Shown here: positions 7,936-15,745 of the stretch, in pieces
How the letters are laid out: each line of letters starts with the position of its first letter
Position numbering within the stretch: position 1 is the first letter of the stretch
From: an uncultured Myxococcales bacterium
GTDB lineage: Bacteria; Myxococcota_A; UBA9042; DTJE01
Assembly (NCBI GenBank): GCA_903936705.1
Contig: CAIZWN010000054.1
Location: 1-64,000, forward strand
Reading direction: 5' to 3'
DNA length: 64,000 nt
Made by a program: the position numbers and the translations under genes
The notes under the pieces: generated by a model
What the model was told of the DNA's origin: nothing
What the model saw: the letters and a program-made list of their open reading frames with translations, nothing else
Database searches by the model: none

Positions 7936-8610
7936 CTACACCAACCCAAGCAACGCACCCACAGCACCATCCACGCCCAACCAAAGCTCCGCGAGTCCGC
8001 CCGCGAGCATATAGGCTGGGCTGGTAACGACTTTGTGCCGCGAATCCGCGACGAACGAAGCCGCCAGGCAATCGACATGAATCTGCCCCAAATCCTCGAT
8101 GACCTTGGCCGTCCCAGGATCGTTCCCGATGGTCATCCGAACGCCCGCCACACCCAGTTCGGCCAGAACCTTCGCCACTATCGGAGGTGCGATGCACAAC
8201 GCCGCAATCGGCTTTCCGGCCTGGTACGCGGCCTTCAGGAACGCCAATGTATTCGCCTCGACCACCAGATTCGCGCCATCCCTGGCCAAAGTCGACAGGT
8301 TCAAGGCCGCCCCATACCCGCCTGGCAACAGGACGGCATCGATGTCGGACATCGCCAGTTCGGTGATCGGCTTGATGACGCCTCGCGCTATCCTGGCTGA
8401 TTCCACCAGGACGTTCCGCGCCTCTGCAGGTACATCCAGCCCCTTCGCATGGTCGTGCACCTTGGCCTGTGGCACGTCCGGCGCAACAATCACGGCCTTG
8501 GCGCCCGCACGATCCAGCGCCAGTAAAGACAATGTGGCTTCGTGGATCTCGGACCCGTCGAACACCCCGCACCCCGACAGGATCACAGCAACACGCTTCG
8601 TAGTGGCCAC
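7936..8610 (-). CDS. elbB: ElbB-type DJ-1/PfpI family protein (glyoxalase-like)
   Basis: A 224-residue member of the class I glutamine amidotransferase-like fold. The opening VAVILSGCGVFDGSEIHEA is essentially the ElbB signature, followed by DAVLLPGGYGAA and the nucleophile-elbow cysteine in AALCIAPP. E. coli ElbB has glyoxalase activity and has been linked to isoprenoid yield. GTG 8610 is preferred over ATG 8616, because GGGAGG abuts that ATG with no spacing whereas the GTG lies 6 nt away. It reads the same way as the zinc-ribbon gene downstream but a hairpin separates them. Confidence 0.9.
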   Translation of the reverse strand: MATTKRVAVILSGCGVFDGSEIHEATLSLLALDRAGAKAVIVAPDVPQAKVHDHAKGLDVPAEARNVLVESARIARGVIKPITELAMSDIDAVLLPGGYGAALNLSTLARDGANLVVEANTLAFLKAAYQAGKPIAALCIAPPIVAKVLAELGVAGVRMTIGNDPGTAKVIEDLGQIHVDCLAASFVADSRHKVVTSPAYMLAGGLAELWLGVDGAVGALLGLV

Positions 8611-8706
8611 GTGCATCCTCCCGATTCAAGATGAAAACGGCGAACGCCCAGACTGCCCGATTTTAGGCCAACCGCCCGCCAAAGTACCCAACCCCCGCCG
8701 CAACCC

Positions 8707-9351
8707 CTACGGCACCAACACGGAAGGCAGGTAAGTCACATCGATTTGAGTTCGCGTGCTGTCGACCAGCATGCAGCGCGGTTCGTAGAACGAAAGATTG
8801 GCGGCCCGACCATCCAGCGACTTCAGGACCAGCGTGGCAACCACCACATCCCCGTCCAAAGCGGTGTTCGCCTCGTAGTAAAGGTGGGCCAGGCCGATTG
8901 CCAAGGACCCCGGACGAACCTCTGCCGCCTTGTAGACCGCCTCGCCTGCCCCCTCGTCACCAAGGATCGGCGCCGGCACGACCGACACCAGCGACAGCGC
9001 GGCGGGGTCCCACTCGACCCGCAGCGCGATCCCGAAAACCGCCTTCACGTCCCTGGCAACGACCTCGACACGAAAGGCATCCCCCTCGCGCCCCGCCCCC
9101 TGGAACCGGAATGAAGCTGGCGGAATGTAGGCAGCCGGCACGACTGTTTCACCCTGGAATACTTCAGTCGGCGCTCCTTCAAGGTCCACGATGTCTGTGG
9201 TGATCGCGTCCGACATCGACCCATTGTCCACACCTCCGGGATCCACAGTCCCCGGATCCGCAGGAGGCCTGACGCACAGCGATTTCTTGTCGCACCCGGA
9301 AACTGCCCCGATTGTCAGCATCAGCACTGCGCCTGCCAGGAATCGCCTCAT
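8707..9351 (-). CDS. Lipoprotein with a cohesin-like domain
   Basis: A 214-residue lipoprotein: signal peptide with lipobox GAVSGC (Cys20), a short Asp/Gly/Pro spacer, then a domain from about residue 78 to 212. That domain has the cohesin/carbohydrate-binding beta-sandwich pattern: VKAVFGIALRVEWDPAALSL, then GSLAIGLAHL and ALDGDVVVATLVLKSL. Cohesins bind dockerin domains, and the gene directly upstream in the operon encodes a dockerin-bearing peptidase. The start codon overlaps that gene's stop as ATGA, with GGAGG 6 nt upstream, so the two are translationally coupled. Cohesin assignment is by motif and context and needs structure-based confirmation. Confidence 0.65.
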   Translation of the reverse strand: MRRFLAGAVLMLTIGAVSGCDKKSLCVRPPADPGTVDPGGVDNGSMSDAITTDIVDLEGAPTEVFQGETVVPAAYIPPASFRFQGAGREGDAFRVEVVARDVKAVFGIALRVEWDPAALSLVSVVPAPILGDEGAGEAVYKAAEVRPGSLAIGLAHLYYEANTALDGDVVVATLVLKSLDGRAANLSFYEPRCMLVDSTRTQIDVTYLPSVLVP

Positions 9352-11318
9352 GGGACACCTCCATTCGACGTCTTGCCAAAGGCGTCCGTCACATACGAAA
9401 GGTCAACCTCATCCACAATCGCGTTCGCATCGAAATCAGCCGAGGACTGGAAGTTCTGGGCATTCCCAAATAGGCTCCCGCCCAATGACCATGCGACATA
9501 GACAAGGTCAATCCCGTCCACCTCGCCCGAAAGATCCATGTCACCGGAAAGCCCCGGTCCGACACGCTTCAGCAGGTTCCTGGCAGGGTCGAACCGGACG
9601 CGCGCCAGCCGCGAGTCCAGGTCGAACGCGAAAGACTGGTCAGCCTTGTCAACCATGACCTCGTGGACAATCTCGCCCTTTTCCGTGACCAGGCCCAACT
9701 GGACCGGCATCTTGAACGAGTTGTACTTGTTGCTGGGTGTCTGCCTGATCCTGACCGTCGCCTGCAAGCCCCCGGATTCCTTCGTCTGGCGAGTCACATC
9801 GACCGTGTAGATCGGATAGCCCTTCTTCTGTACCCAACTGGTGAACAGGTCAGTCAGGTCCTTGCCCGAGGCCGCTTCCAGGTAGGCCTTCAGCCCGTCG
9901 GTATCGTAGTACGCTTCCTTTCCGGCCAGATCTGCGTGCATTGCCTTCAGCGCCTGGTTCCACACGTCGGTGCCGACGTACTTTTCGATGACATGGCAGA
10001 CGATCGCCCCCTTGTAGTAGGTGACCAACTGGTACACCTGGCTGTCGCTGACCGAGGCCGAGGCGACCGAGGACAGACCGTAGTCGCTGACATCACTTAC
10101 GAAGTAACGATACAAATCGCCGTAATAATTGTAGATAGCCGTTGGGTAGTCAGGCCCCTCGACCGTGCCCATGTACTCGGTGGACAGATACTCCGCAAAG
10201 CCCTCGGACAGCCAGGCCGCAAAAGCGTCGTTGTTCTGGATCATGTCGGGAAACCACTGGTGGCCCAGTTCGTGGGCGAACAACGCCGTCCGCTGGGACC
10301 CGCCGTGCCTGAACATGCCGTCGGGAATCCACAGCAGAGCCGGCCATCCGAAGGCGGCCCCGGCATCGTTGGTCACCTGACAGGCATCCATCTTGGGGAA
10401 CAGGAATGCGCCTATCCTTTCCGAGTAGTAGTCCAGAACCGACTTCATGTCGCCCAGAACCTCGGGCACGCCGGCCTGAACCCTGGAGTCAGACCCCATC
10501 GTGAATGTCCGGATGGGGTCCACACCGCGGGGAATAATGGCCTGCACATACGACGCGATACCGAAGGACCGGCTGTCGGTCGGAAAATCCTGGACGATGC
10601 GATGAATCTCCTTGCCATCCTGAACAGGACTGACCGAAACGGTCACGCCCGTCGCCGCAACCGAAAGCCCCGCAGGAAGGGTCAGCCGCAGGTCGGCCGT
10701 GGCGAAATCCCTGGCCATGCCACCCGGCAGGAAAACGTCCCCGGCCAGATAGTTCACATCGCCCCAGGCGCATAGGTTCACCGAAATCGCCCCCTGAATC
10801 GAGCAATCTGGGACCCCGGAAAGTCGAAGAACCAGGTCCATCCTGTCGCCCTTTGCCGCAATGGTGGCCGGCGAAACCTTGGCCATGTAGTACCCCTGAA
10901 AGTCGCCAGAGGTCCACTCAATCGGGGACCCGTCCGGGTGCTCGATCGCCAGGAAAGGCAGGAAGGACAGCAGGCTGAACGAATTGGTCCCATCCTCCAG
11001 GAACGAAACGGTCTGGCGCACCACCACATCCAGCGAGTTGGCAACCGGATCGATCGCGACGTCGCCATCCATGTGCACGATGCGAACAAGTCCCTCGGTC
11101 GCAGCCTTCGCGGACATCACGGCCAAGCGACGCCGAAGTTCCTGCATCCGCGCAAGTTCCATAGGTCGGACCATCCCCGTCTCGAACCCAAGCCGGGCCT
11201 TCACGTCACGGGCCGCCAGCGCATCGACAGTCCCCGACAATTCGATCCCGGATGCGCTGCCGACCAGTGAAAGAGCCGAGGCCAGTACGACCAGACCGCC
11301 ACCAACGAATCGGTTCAA
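9348..11318 (-). CDS. Secreted M1-family metallopeptidase with C-terminal dockerin type I-like domain
   Basis: A 656-residue peptidase. A TTG start at 11318 has GGAG about 6 nt upstream and yields a clean signal peptide (VVLASALSLVGSASG). The N-terminal beta domain leads to the gluzincin site HELGH (His349, Glu350, His353) with third ligand Glu372 in SEGFAEY, as in M1 aminopeptidases. The last 65 residues contain two Ca-binding dockerin repeats: DMDLSGEVDGIDLVYVAWSL and DFDANAIVDEVDLSYVTDAF. M1 enzymes remove N-terminal residues from peptides. The downstream cohesin-like lipoprotein overlaps by 4 nt and is the likely anchor. The canonical GAMEN motif is not obvious (GAAFGWP lies nearby), so exact specificity is open. 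Confidence 0.85.
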   Translation of the reverse strand: MNRFVGGGLVVLASALSLVGSASGIELSGTVDALAARDVKARLGFETGMVRPMELARMQELRRRLAVMSAKAATEGLVRIVHMDGDVAIDPVANSLDVVVRQTVSFLEDGTNSFSLLSFLPFLAIEHPDGSPIEWTSGDFQGYYMAKVSPATIAAKGDRMDLVLRLSGVPDCSIQGAISVNLCAWGDVNYLAGDVFLPGGMARDFATADLRLTLPAGLSVAATGVTVSVSPVQDGKEIHRIVQDFPTDSRSFGIASYVQAIIPRGVDPIRTFTMGSDSRVQAGVPEVLGDMKSVLDYYSERIGAFLFPKMDACQVTNDAGAAFGWPALLWIPDGMFRHGGSQRTALFAHELGHQWFPDMIQNNDAFAAWLSEGFAEYLSTEYMGTVEGPDYPTAIYNYYGDLYRYFVSDVSDYGLSSVASASVSDSQVYQLVTYYKGAIVCHVIEKYVGTDVWNQALKAMHADLAGKEAYYDTDGLKAYLEAASGKDLTDLFTSWVQKKGYPIYTVDVTRQTKESGGLQATVRIRQTPSNKYNSFKMPVQLGLVTEKGEIVHEVMVDKADQSFAFDLDSRLARVRFDPARNLLKRVGPGLSGDMDLSGEVDGIDLVYVAWSLGGSLFGNAQNFQSSADFDANAIVDEVDLSYVTDAFGKTSNGGVP

Positions 11319-11404
11319 AATAGTCTCCAGGGACAAGCCGGCCGGGATTGTATCCGTTTCCCGCAGGAACGACGTTATTGATCTCCACAGGCGAAAGCGG
11401 CGTT

Positions 11405-11463
11405 CCCGACCTGCTGGCCCGACCTGCTGGCCCGACCTGCTGGCCCGACCTGCTGGCCCGACC
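11405..11463. repeat. 13-bp tandem repeat, 4.5 copies
   Basis: Four exact copies of CCCGACCTGCTGG (11405-11417, 11418-11430, 11431-11443, 11444-11456) and a partial fifth. The array lies between the divergent peptidase and AAA ATPase genes, some 90 bp from the first start and 45 bp from the second. It could be a multi-site operator or a slippage-prone spacer. Confidence 0.85.
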
Positions 11464-11508
11464 TTCGCGCCCACGACCTTGACGCGAGAGCCTCTCCGCG
11501 CTAGCGTG

Positions 11509-13617
11509 ATGGGCATGCCGCAACCTCGCTCGGCCCCCCCGGCGTTATTGAAGCCTCACGAGGCGCTGCTGGTTCATCTTGATGCCGTGTGCCAGTGGGC
11601 CGAGGCGCTGGTCGATTCCAGGACCATAGAGGCATGGGGGCCATCCGATGGGGTTGACCTGGCCGCAGCCGAGCGGACGCTGAAGGACGCCGTGGCGCGG
11701 CTTGTTCAGTCTCGCGAGGCACTGGTCGCCCTTGGGCGCGAGCCCCCACTTCAAGCGCTTGCCAAGGCCTGGAACCTGGACGAAACCGACGTGTCGATCC
11801 TGGCGCTGGTGATGGCCCCGGTGCTGGATTTGTCCTATCGCAAGCGCATCGCACGCTACAAGGACAATATCCTGCTGGACTATCCCGACGTGGATTTCCT
11901 GCTGTCCATGCTGTGCGATCGCCGCATTGATCGCCTGCGCCTGCGCCAGCGCTTCCTGCCAGGTTCGTCGCTTGCGGACGCCAAGCTGCTGAACCTGGTC
12001 CCGTTGCGAGACGGCGGTCAGGACACGTTGCTGTCCAACGAGGTAAGACTGCCCGATCGCGTTGTGTCGTTCCTCCTGGGCCACCAGCACCTCGACCGTA
12101 CAATCGCGGCTTTCGCCCGAGTGGAATATCCCGCGGTCTCCCTGGAAAATGTCGTGCTGGACCCGACGGTGCTTGAACAAGTGGCAACACTGGCTCGTCC
12201 GGTCCTGGGCCGGGAATCGCCCAGGGGAAAGGGTGTCACGTTCGGCTTCGGCGGCGCCTCGGGTACCGGAAAATCCCTTCTGGCCGCGGCCTTGGCCTCG
12301 ATCGAGAACCGCCCCGTCGTGATTGTCGATTCCTCGCGCCTGGCGGCCCTTGACCCGCTGCCTTACGAGATCCTCGACGCCATCTTCCAGGAAGCGACGA
12401 TGCGTCGGGCGGTCCTGGTATTCGAGTCATGCGAATCCATTTGCGGCCTGAAGAATCCGCGCCTGCCAGCGCTGTTCGCCCGCCTGGACAAGCACTCCGG
12501 CGTGACGGTGCTGTGCTCGGCCGACACCCGCCAACTGGATGTGTCGGTGGAACGACACGTTACCTGTCAGGTTGAACTGGACGCGCCCGATTCGGCACGA
12601 CGCGAGCGCCTGTGGCAGTTGCACCTGCGCCAGGACAACCTGGCCGTCGATGTCGATCTGCCGGTAGTCGCCCACACTTTCGAGTTCACAGGTGGGCAGA
12701 TCGCGAACGCTGCGGCGATGGCCAGGCAATTATCGGCAGCTCGCAATGACACCGTCATCGGCCTGGACGACATCATGGCCGGCGCCTGGGCCCAGGTGCG
12801 CGCCGACATGGAAGAATACGCACACCGCCGCAAGATGCGGCTGACGCTGGACGACCTGGTGCTGCCCGACGAGGAACGTCGGATGGTCCACGAGGTGCTT
12901 GACGCCGCCAAGCACAGGTCTTTCATAATGACGCACTGGGGGTTCGCAAAGCGCATGCCAACCGGGCGCGGGCTGTGCTGCCTGTTCGTTGGCGACCCCG
13001 GCACCGGCAAGACACTCTGCGCCGAGATCCTGGCCGAACATCTTGGTCAAACGCTGTACCAGATCAGCATCCCGCGCGTCATGTCGAAATACATAGGCGA
13101 AACCGAGAAGAACATCGAACGCATCTTCCAGACTGCGCGCGCAAACAACAGCATCCTGCTGTTCGACGAGGCTGACGCCCTGTTCACTTCCCGCGTCAAG
13201 GTCGATACGTCGGTTGATCGCTTCAGCAACATGGAGATCAACCTGCTGTTGCAGGAAATCGAACGTTTCGACGGAATCTCGATACTGACGACGAACCTGG
13301 AAAAGAACATGGACAAGGCGTTCGAGCGCCGCATCCAGTTCAAGATCCGCTTCCCGTTCCCGGACAAGAGTCATCGCACCCTGATCTGGAAGTCCCTTGT
13401 TCCCAGGGAATGTCCGGTGGACGACGACATAGACTGGGATCTGGTGGGCGAGTCCTTCGAACTGTCTGGTGGCAACATCAAGAACGCGATCCTTCGGGCG
13501 GCCTATCGCGCGGCCAAGGACGGGACCCGGATCGGGATGAACCACCTGGTCGATGCCGCTGAATCCGAGTGCCGCCACGCAGGCAGGCTGTTCCGTGGGC
13601 TGAAACGTGGGGATTGA
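11509..13617 (+). CDS. Tandem AAA ATPase with N-terminal helical/winged-helix region
   Basis: A 702-residue cytoplasmic ATPase. The first 190 residues are helical (LDETDVSILALVMAPVLDL, continuing SYRKRIARY), as in the uncharacterised AAA proteins that also occur beside contractile injection systems. The first AAA module has Walker A GGASGTGKS (Lys255) but its Walker B is degenerate (LVFESCE). The second module is complete: GDPGTGKT (Lys501), LLFDEADA (Asp553, Glu554) and an arginine-rich FERRI. No injection-system genes are nearby. No clear SD precedes ATG 11509 or ATG 11515. It probably remodels a protein partner through the second module while the first is structural. Confidence 0.85.
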   Translation: MGMPQPRSAPPALLKPHEALLVHLDAVCQWAEALVDSRTIEAWGPSDGVDLAAAERTLKDAVARLVQSREALVALGREPPLQALAKAWNLDETDVSILALVMAPVLDLSYRKRIARYKDNILLDYPDVDFLLSMLCDRRIDRLRLRQRFLPGSSLADAKLLNLVPLRDGGQDTLLSNEVRLPDRVVSFLLGHQHLDRTIAAFARVEYPAVSLENVVLDPTVLEQVATLARPVLGRESPRGKGVTFGFGGASGTGKSLLAAALASIENRPVVIVDSSRLAALDPLPYEILDAIFQEATMRRAVLVFESCESICGLKNPRLPALFARLDKHSGVTVLCSADTRQLDVSVERHVTCQVELDAPDSARRERLWQLHLRQDNLAVDVDLPVVAHTFEFTGGQIANAAAMARQLSAARNDTVIGLDDIMAGAWAQVRADMEEYAHRRKMRLTLDDLVLPDEERRMVHEVLDAAKHRSFIMTHWGFAKRMPTGRGLCCLFVGDPGTGKTLCAEILAEHLGQTLYQISIPRVMSKYIGETEKNIERIFQTARANNSILLFDEADALFTSRVKVDTSVDRFSNMEINLLLQEIERFDGISILTTNLEKNMDKAFERRIQFKIRFPFPDKSHRTLIWKSLVPRECPVDDDIDWDLVGESFELSGGNIKNAILRAAYRAAKDGTRIGMNHLVDAAESECRHAGRLFRGLKRGD

Positions 13618-13651
13618 GGTCGCCAGGACCACGACCGAAACGAGGCTGACG

Positions 13652-14902
13652 ATGCGCCAAGTATCCGACACCCTGATCCAGGCGCTGCCAAAGACGGACC
13701 TGCACGTTCATCTTGACGGGTCGCTGCGCCTGTCATCCCTGATCGAGATGGCAAAAGAGCGGGGCATCGCCCTGCCCTCCCATTCCGAGGCAGGGATGCG
13801 CCAGCTTGTCTTCAAGGACAGCTATGCGAACCTGGTGGAATACCTGAACGGCTTCCGCTACACGACAGCCGTGATGCAGGACCCTGAAGGGCTCGAGCGC
13901 GCCGCTTGCGAACTGGCCGAGGACAACTACGCCGAGGGAGTACGCTATTTCGAGGTGCGGTTCGCCCCGCAACTGCATTGCAACGCGAAAATGAGCATGG
14001 ACGCGGTGCTGAAGGCCGTGAACAAGGGCCTGCAGCGTGCCACCAAGCGCGCGAACCGCTCCATATCAAGTCTTGCGGGACGCCTGGCCCAGCCGGAGTT
14101 CGTCTACGCGATAACCGTGTGCGCGATGCGCTATTTCAATCCAGGCATGTCGTCGTACTACAACGACTGGTTTCGCGTGCACCCGTACACCCCGGAACCT
14201 GAAATCTTTGGGCTGGCCTCGCTGGAACTGGCGCAGGCGGCGGTTGCAATCCGCGACAGGTACGGTTTCCCGATCACGGGATTCGACCTTGCGGGGCGCG
14301 AGAAGGGCTATCCGGCCGAAGACCACCGTGCCGCCTACGAATTTGCCCACAAGAACTTCCTGAAAAAGACTGTTCACGCCGGCGAGGCCTACGGGCCCGA
14401 GTCGATCTTCCAGGCCATCACCGACCTGCACACCGACCGCATCGGGCACGGTTATTACCTGCTGTCGCCAAGCAAGATTTCGTCGATAACCGTGAAGGAC
14501 AAGGCTGGGTACGTGCAGCGACTGGCCGAGTACGTGGCCGACCGGCGTGTCACGCTGGAGGTGTGCCTGACATCGAACCTCCAGACCAACCCGAAGATAG
14601 GCAGCCTGTCCCGCCATGCGTTCTGCCAGATGCGCGATGCCCGCCTTTCCACGACGATCTGCACCGACAACCGCCTGGTATCGAACACCACGGTCTCCAG
14701 GGAAATCAGGCTGGCAATCGAGCACTTCGGGCTGACTTCGAGCGAACTGCGCAACATCATCATCTACGGGTTCAAGCGGTCGTTCTATCCGGGGTCATAC
14801 GTCGAAAAGCGCAACTACGTCCGAAAAATCATCGACTTCTACGATCAGGTGGAACGCAGCCACATGCCGCCCGGAGGGTTCTGGAGCGGGGAGGAAGATT
14901 AA
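13652..14902 (+). CDS. Adenosine deaminase-family metal-dependent hydrolase
   Basis: A 416-residue amidohydrolase of the adenosine/AMP deaminase family. Zinc ligands are the HVHLDGS pair (His18, His20), the histidine of HAGE and the aspartate of TDNR; DRIGHG follows the HAGE motif. In classical adenosine deaminase the last motif is SLNTDDP, where the second Asp contacts the purine N7; here it is Asn, so the substrate may not be adenosine. ATG 13652 with GAGG 6 nt upstream is favoured over GTG 13607, which lies inside the ATPase gene. Only about 35 bp separates it from the ATPase, so the two may be co-transcribed. Confidence 0.85.
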   Translation: MRQVSDTLIQALPKTDLHVHLDGSLRLSSLIEMAKERGIALPSHSEAGMRQLVFKDSYANLVEYLNGFRYTTAVMQDPEGLERAACELAEDNYAEGVRYFEVRFAPQLHCNAKMSMDAVLKAVNKGLQRATKRANRSISSLAGRLAQPEFVYAITVCAMRYFNPGMSSYYNDWFRVHPYTPEPEIFGLASLELAQAAVAIRDRYGFPITGFDLAGREKGYPAEDHRAAYEFAHKNFLKKTVHAGEAYGPESIFQAITDLHTDRIGHGYYLLSPSKISSITVKDKAGYVQRLAEYVADRRVTLEVCLTSNLQTNPKIGSLSRHAFCQMRDARLSTTICTDNRLVSNTTVSREIRLAIEHFGLTSSELRNIIIYGFKRSFYPGSYVEKRNYVRKIIDFYDQVERSHMPPGGFWSGEED

Positions 14903-14928
14903 AACCCCTAGAGCCTGTCACCGGCGGT

Positions 14929-15648
14929 TCACGCCATCAACTGCAACTTCGCGATAACCGGCACGTCGTCGTGATCGAAAACGTGCAGGATGTGGTCGTT
15001 CTTGCGGTGCTTCAGCGCCTTGATGATGGCGCGGCCCTTCGTGAAAGTCGCCGCGTACGCGACGGCTTCGGCCAGGACGGCTTCGGCGCCTTCGACCGCC
15101 TTCACTGCCACGCCGGCCAGAACCAGCTCGGCGCCCGAGACGCGCCGTCCTTCCAGCACCCAGCGGGTCAGCGCCGGTTCAGGCACGGCGGCGCGAACTA
15201 CGGCCATCATGCCAGGCAGGAAAGGGATGCCCAGGTCCACTTCCGGGAAGCAGAAGAACCCGCGGTCGGCTCGCATGATGCGAAAGTCGCAGCAGCAGGC
15301 CAGGATCGCGCCGTCGCCGAACGTGTGCCCCGACAGCGCCGCGATAACGGGCAGCGGGAAGGTCAACACACGGGCAAACATCGCGTCCAGGCCGCGCATG
15401 AAGTCGCGAATCTCGTCCTGGCGGGCAGGATCGGGCACGCACGACATGATCCACTGCAAATCGATGCCCTGCGACCAGCTCTTCGGGTCGTCAGATGCAA
15501 TGACTACCGCGCTGGCGCCGGCATCGGCCTCGACCGCGTCCATGGCAGCCAGGAACTCCTTGACGAACTCGGGATTGTGCCTGTTCTCGCCGTTGGAAAG
15601 CGTCACGATCGCTACGGTCCCTTCGCGGCGTACGGACATCAGGGCCAT
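14929..15648 (-). CDS. Enoyl-CoA hydratase/isomerase (crotonase) family protein
   Basis: A 239-residue crotonase-fold protein. It shows the N-terminal VAIVTLSNGENRHNP strand, the oxyanion-hole region SQGIDLQWI, SGHTFGDGAILACCCDFRI and the FPEVDLGIPF helix. Members hydrate or isomerise acyl-CoA thioesters. The Glu pair of classic hydratases is not evident (GDGAILA instead of GGGCEL), so it may be an isomerase or have another reaction. ATG 15648 has an ideal AAGGAGG 5 nt upstream. It is divergent from uvrB and convergent with the deaminase. Confidence 0.8.
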   Translation of the reverse strand: MALMSVRREGTVAIVTLSNGENRHNPEFVKEFLAAMDAVEADAGASAVVIASDDPKSWSQGIDLQWIMSCVPDPARQDEIRDFMRGLDAMFARVLTFPLPVIAALSGHTFGDGAILACCCDFRIMRADRGFFCFPEVDLGIPFLPGMMAVVRAAVPEPALTRWVLEGRRVSGAELVLAGVAVKAVEGAEAVLAEAVAYAATFTKGRAIIKALKHRKNDHILHVFDHDDVPVIAKLQLMA

Positions 15649-15745
15649 GGGATCCTCCTTTTGGGATTAAGGGGAACAAAGTTGGCGGCAGCTTATCACG
15701 AACAGGCACCTTGACGCAGCGTCTGGCGGGCAGCAGGATCCCCAC

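Noticed and set aside
9663-10775. Plus-strand open frame opposite the M1 peptidase
   Set aside because: The minus strand carries the HELGH site and a dockerin; the plus frame carries neither motif nor SD.
11509-13617. Contractile injection system locus suggested by the AAA ATPase
   Set aside because: None of the sheath, tube, baseplate or spike genes is present in the window.
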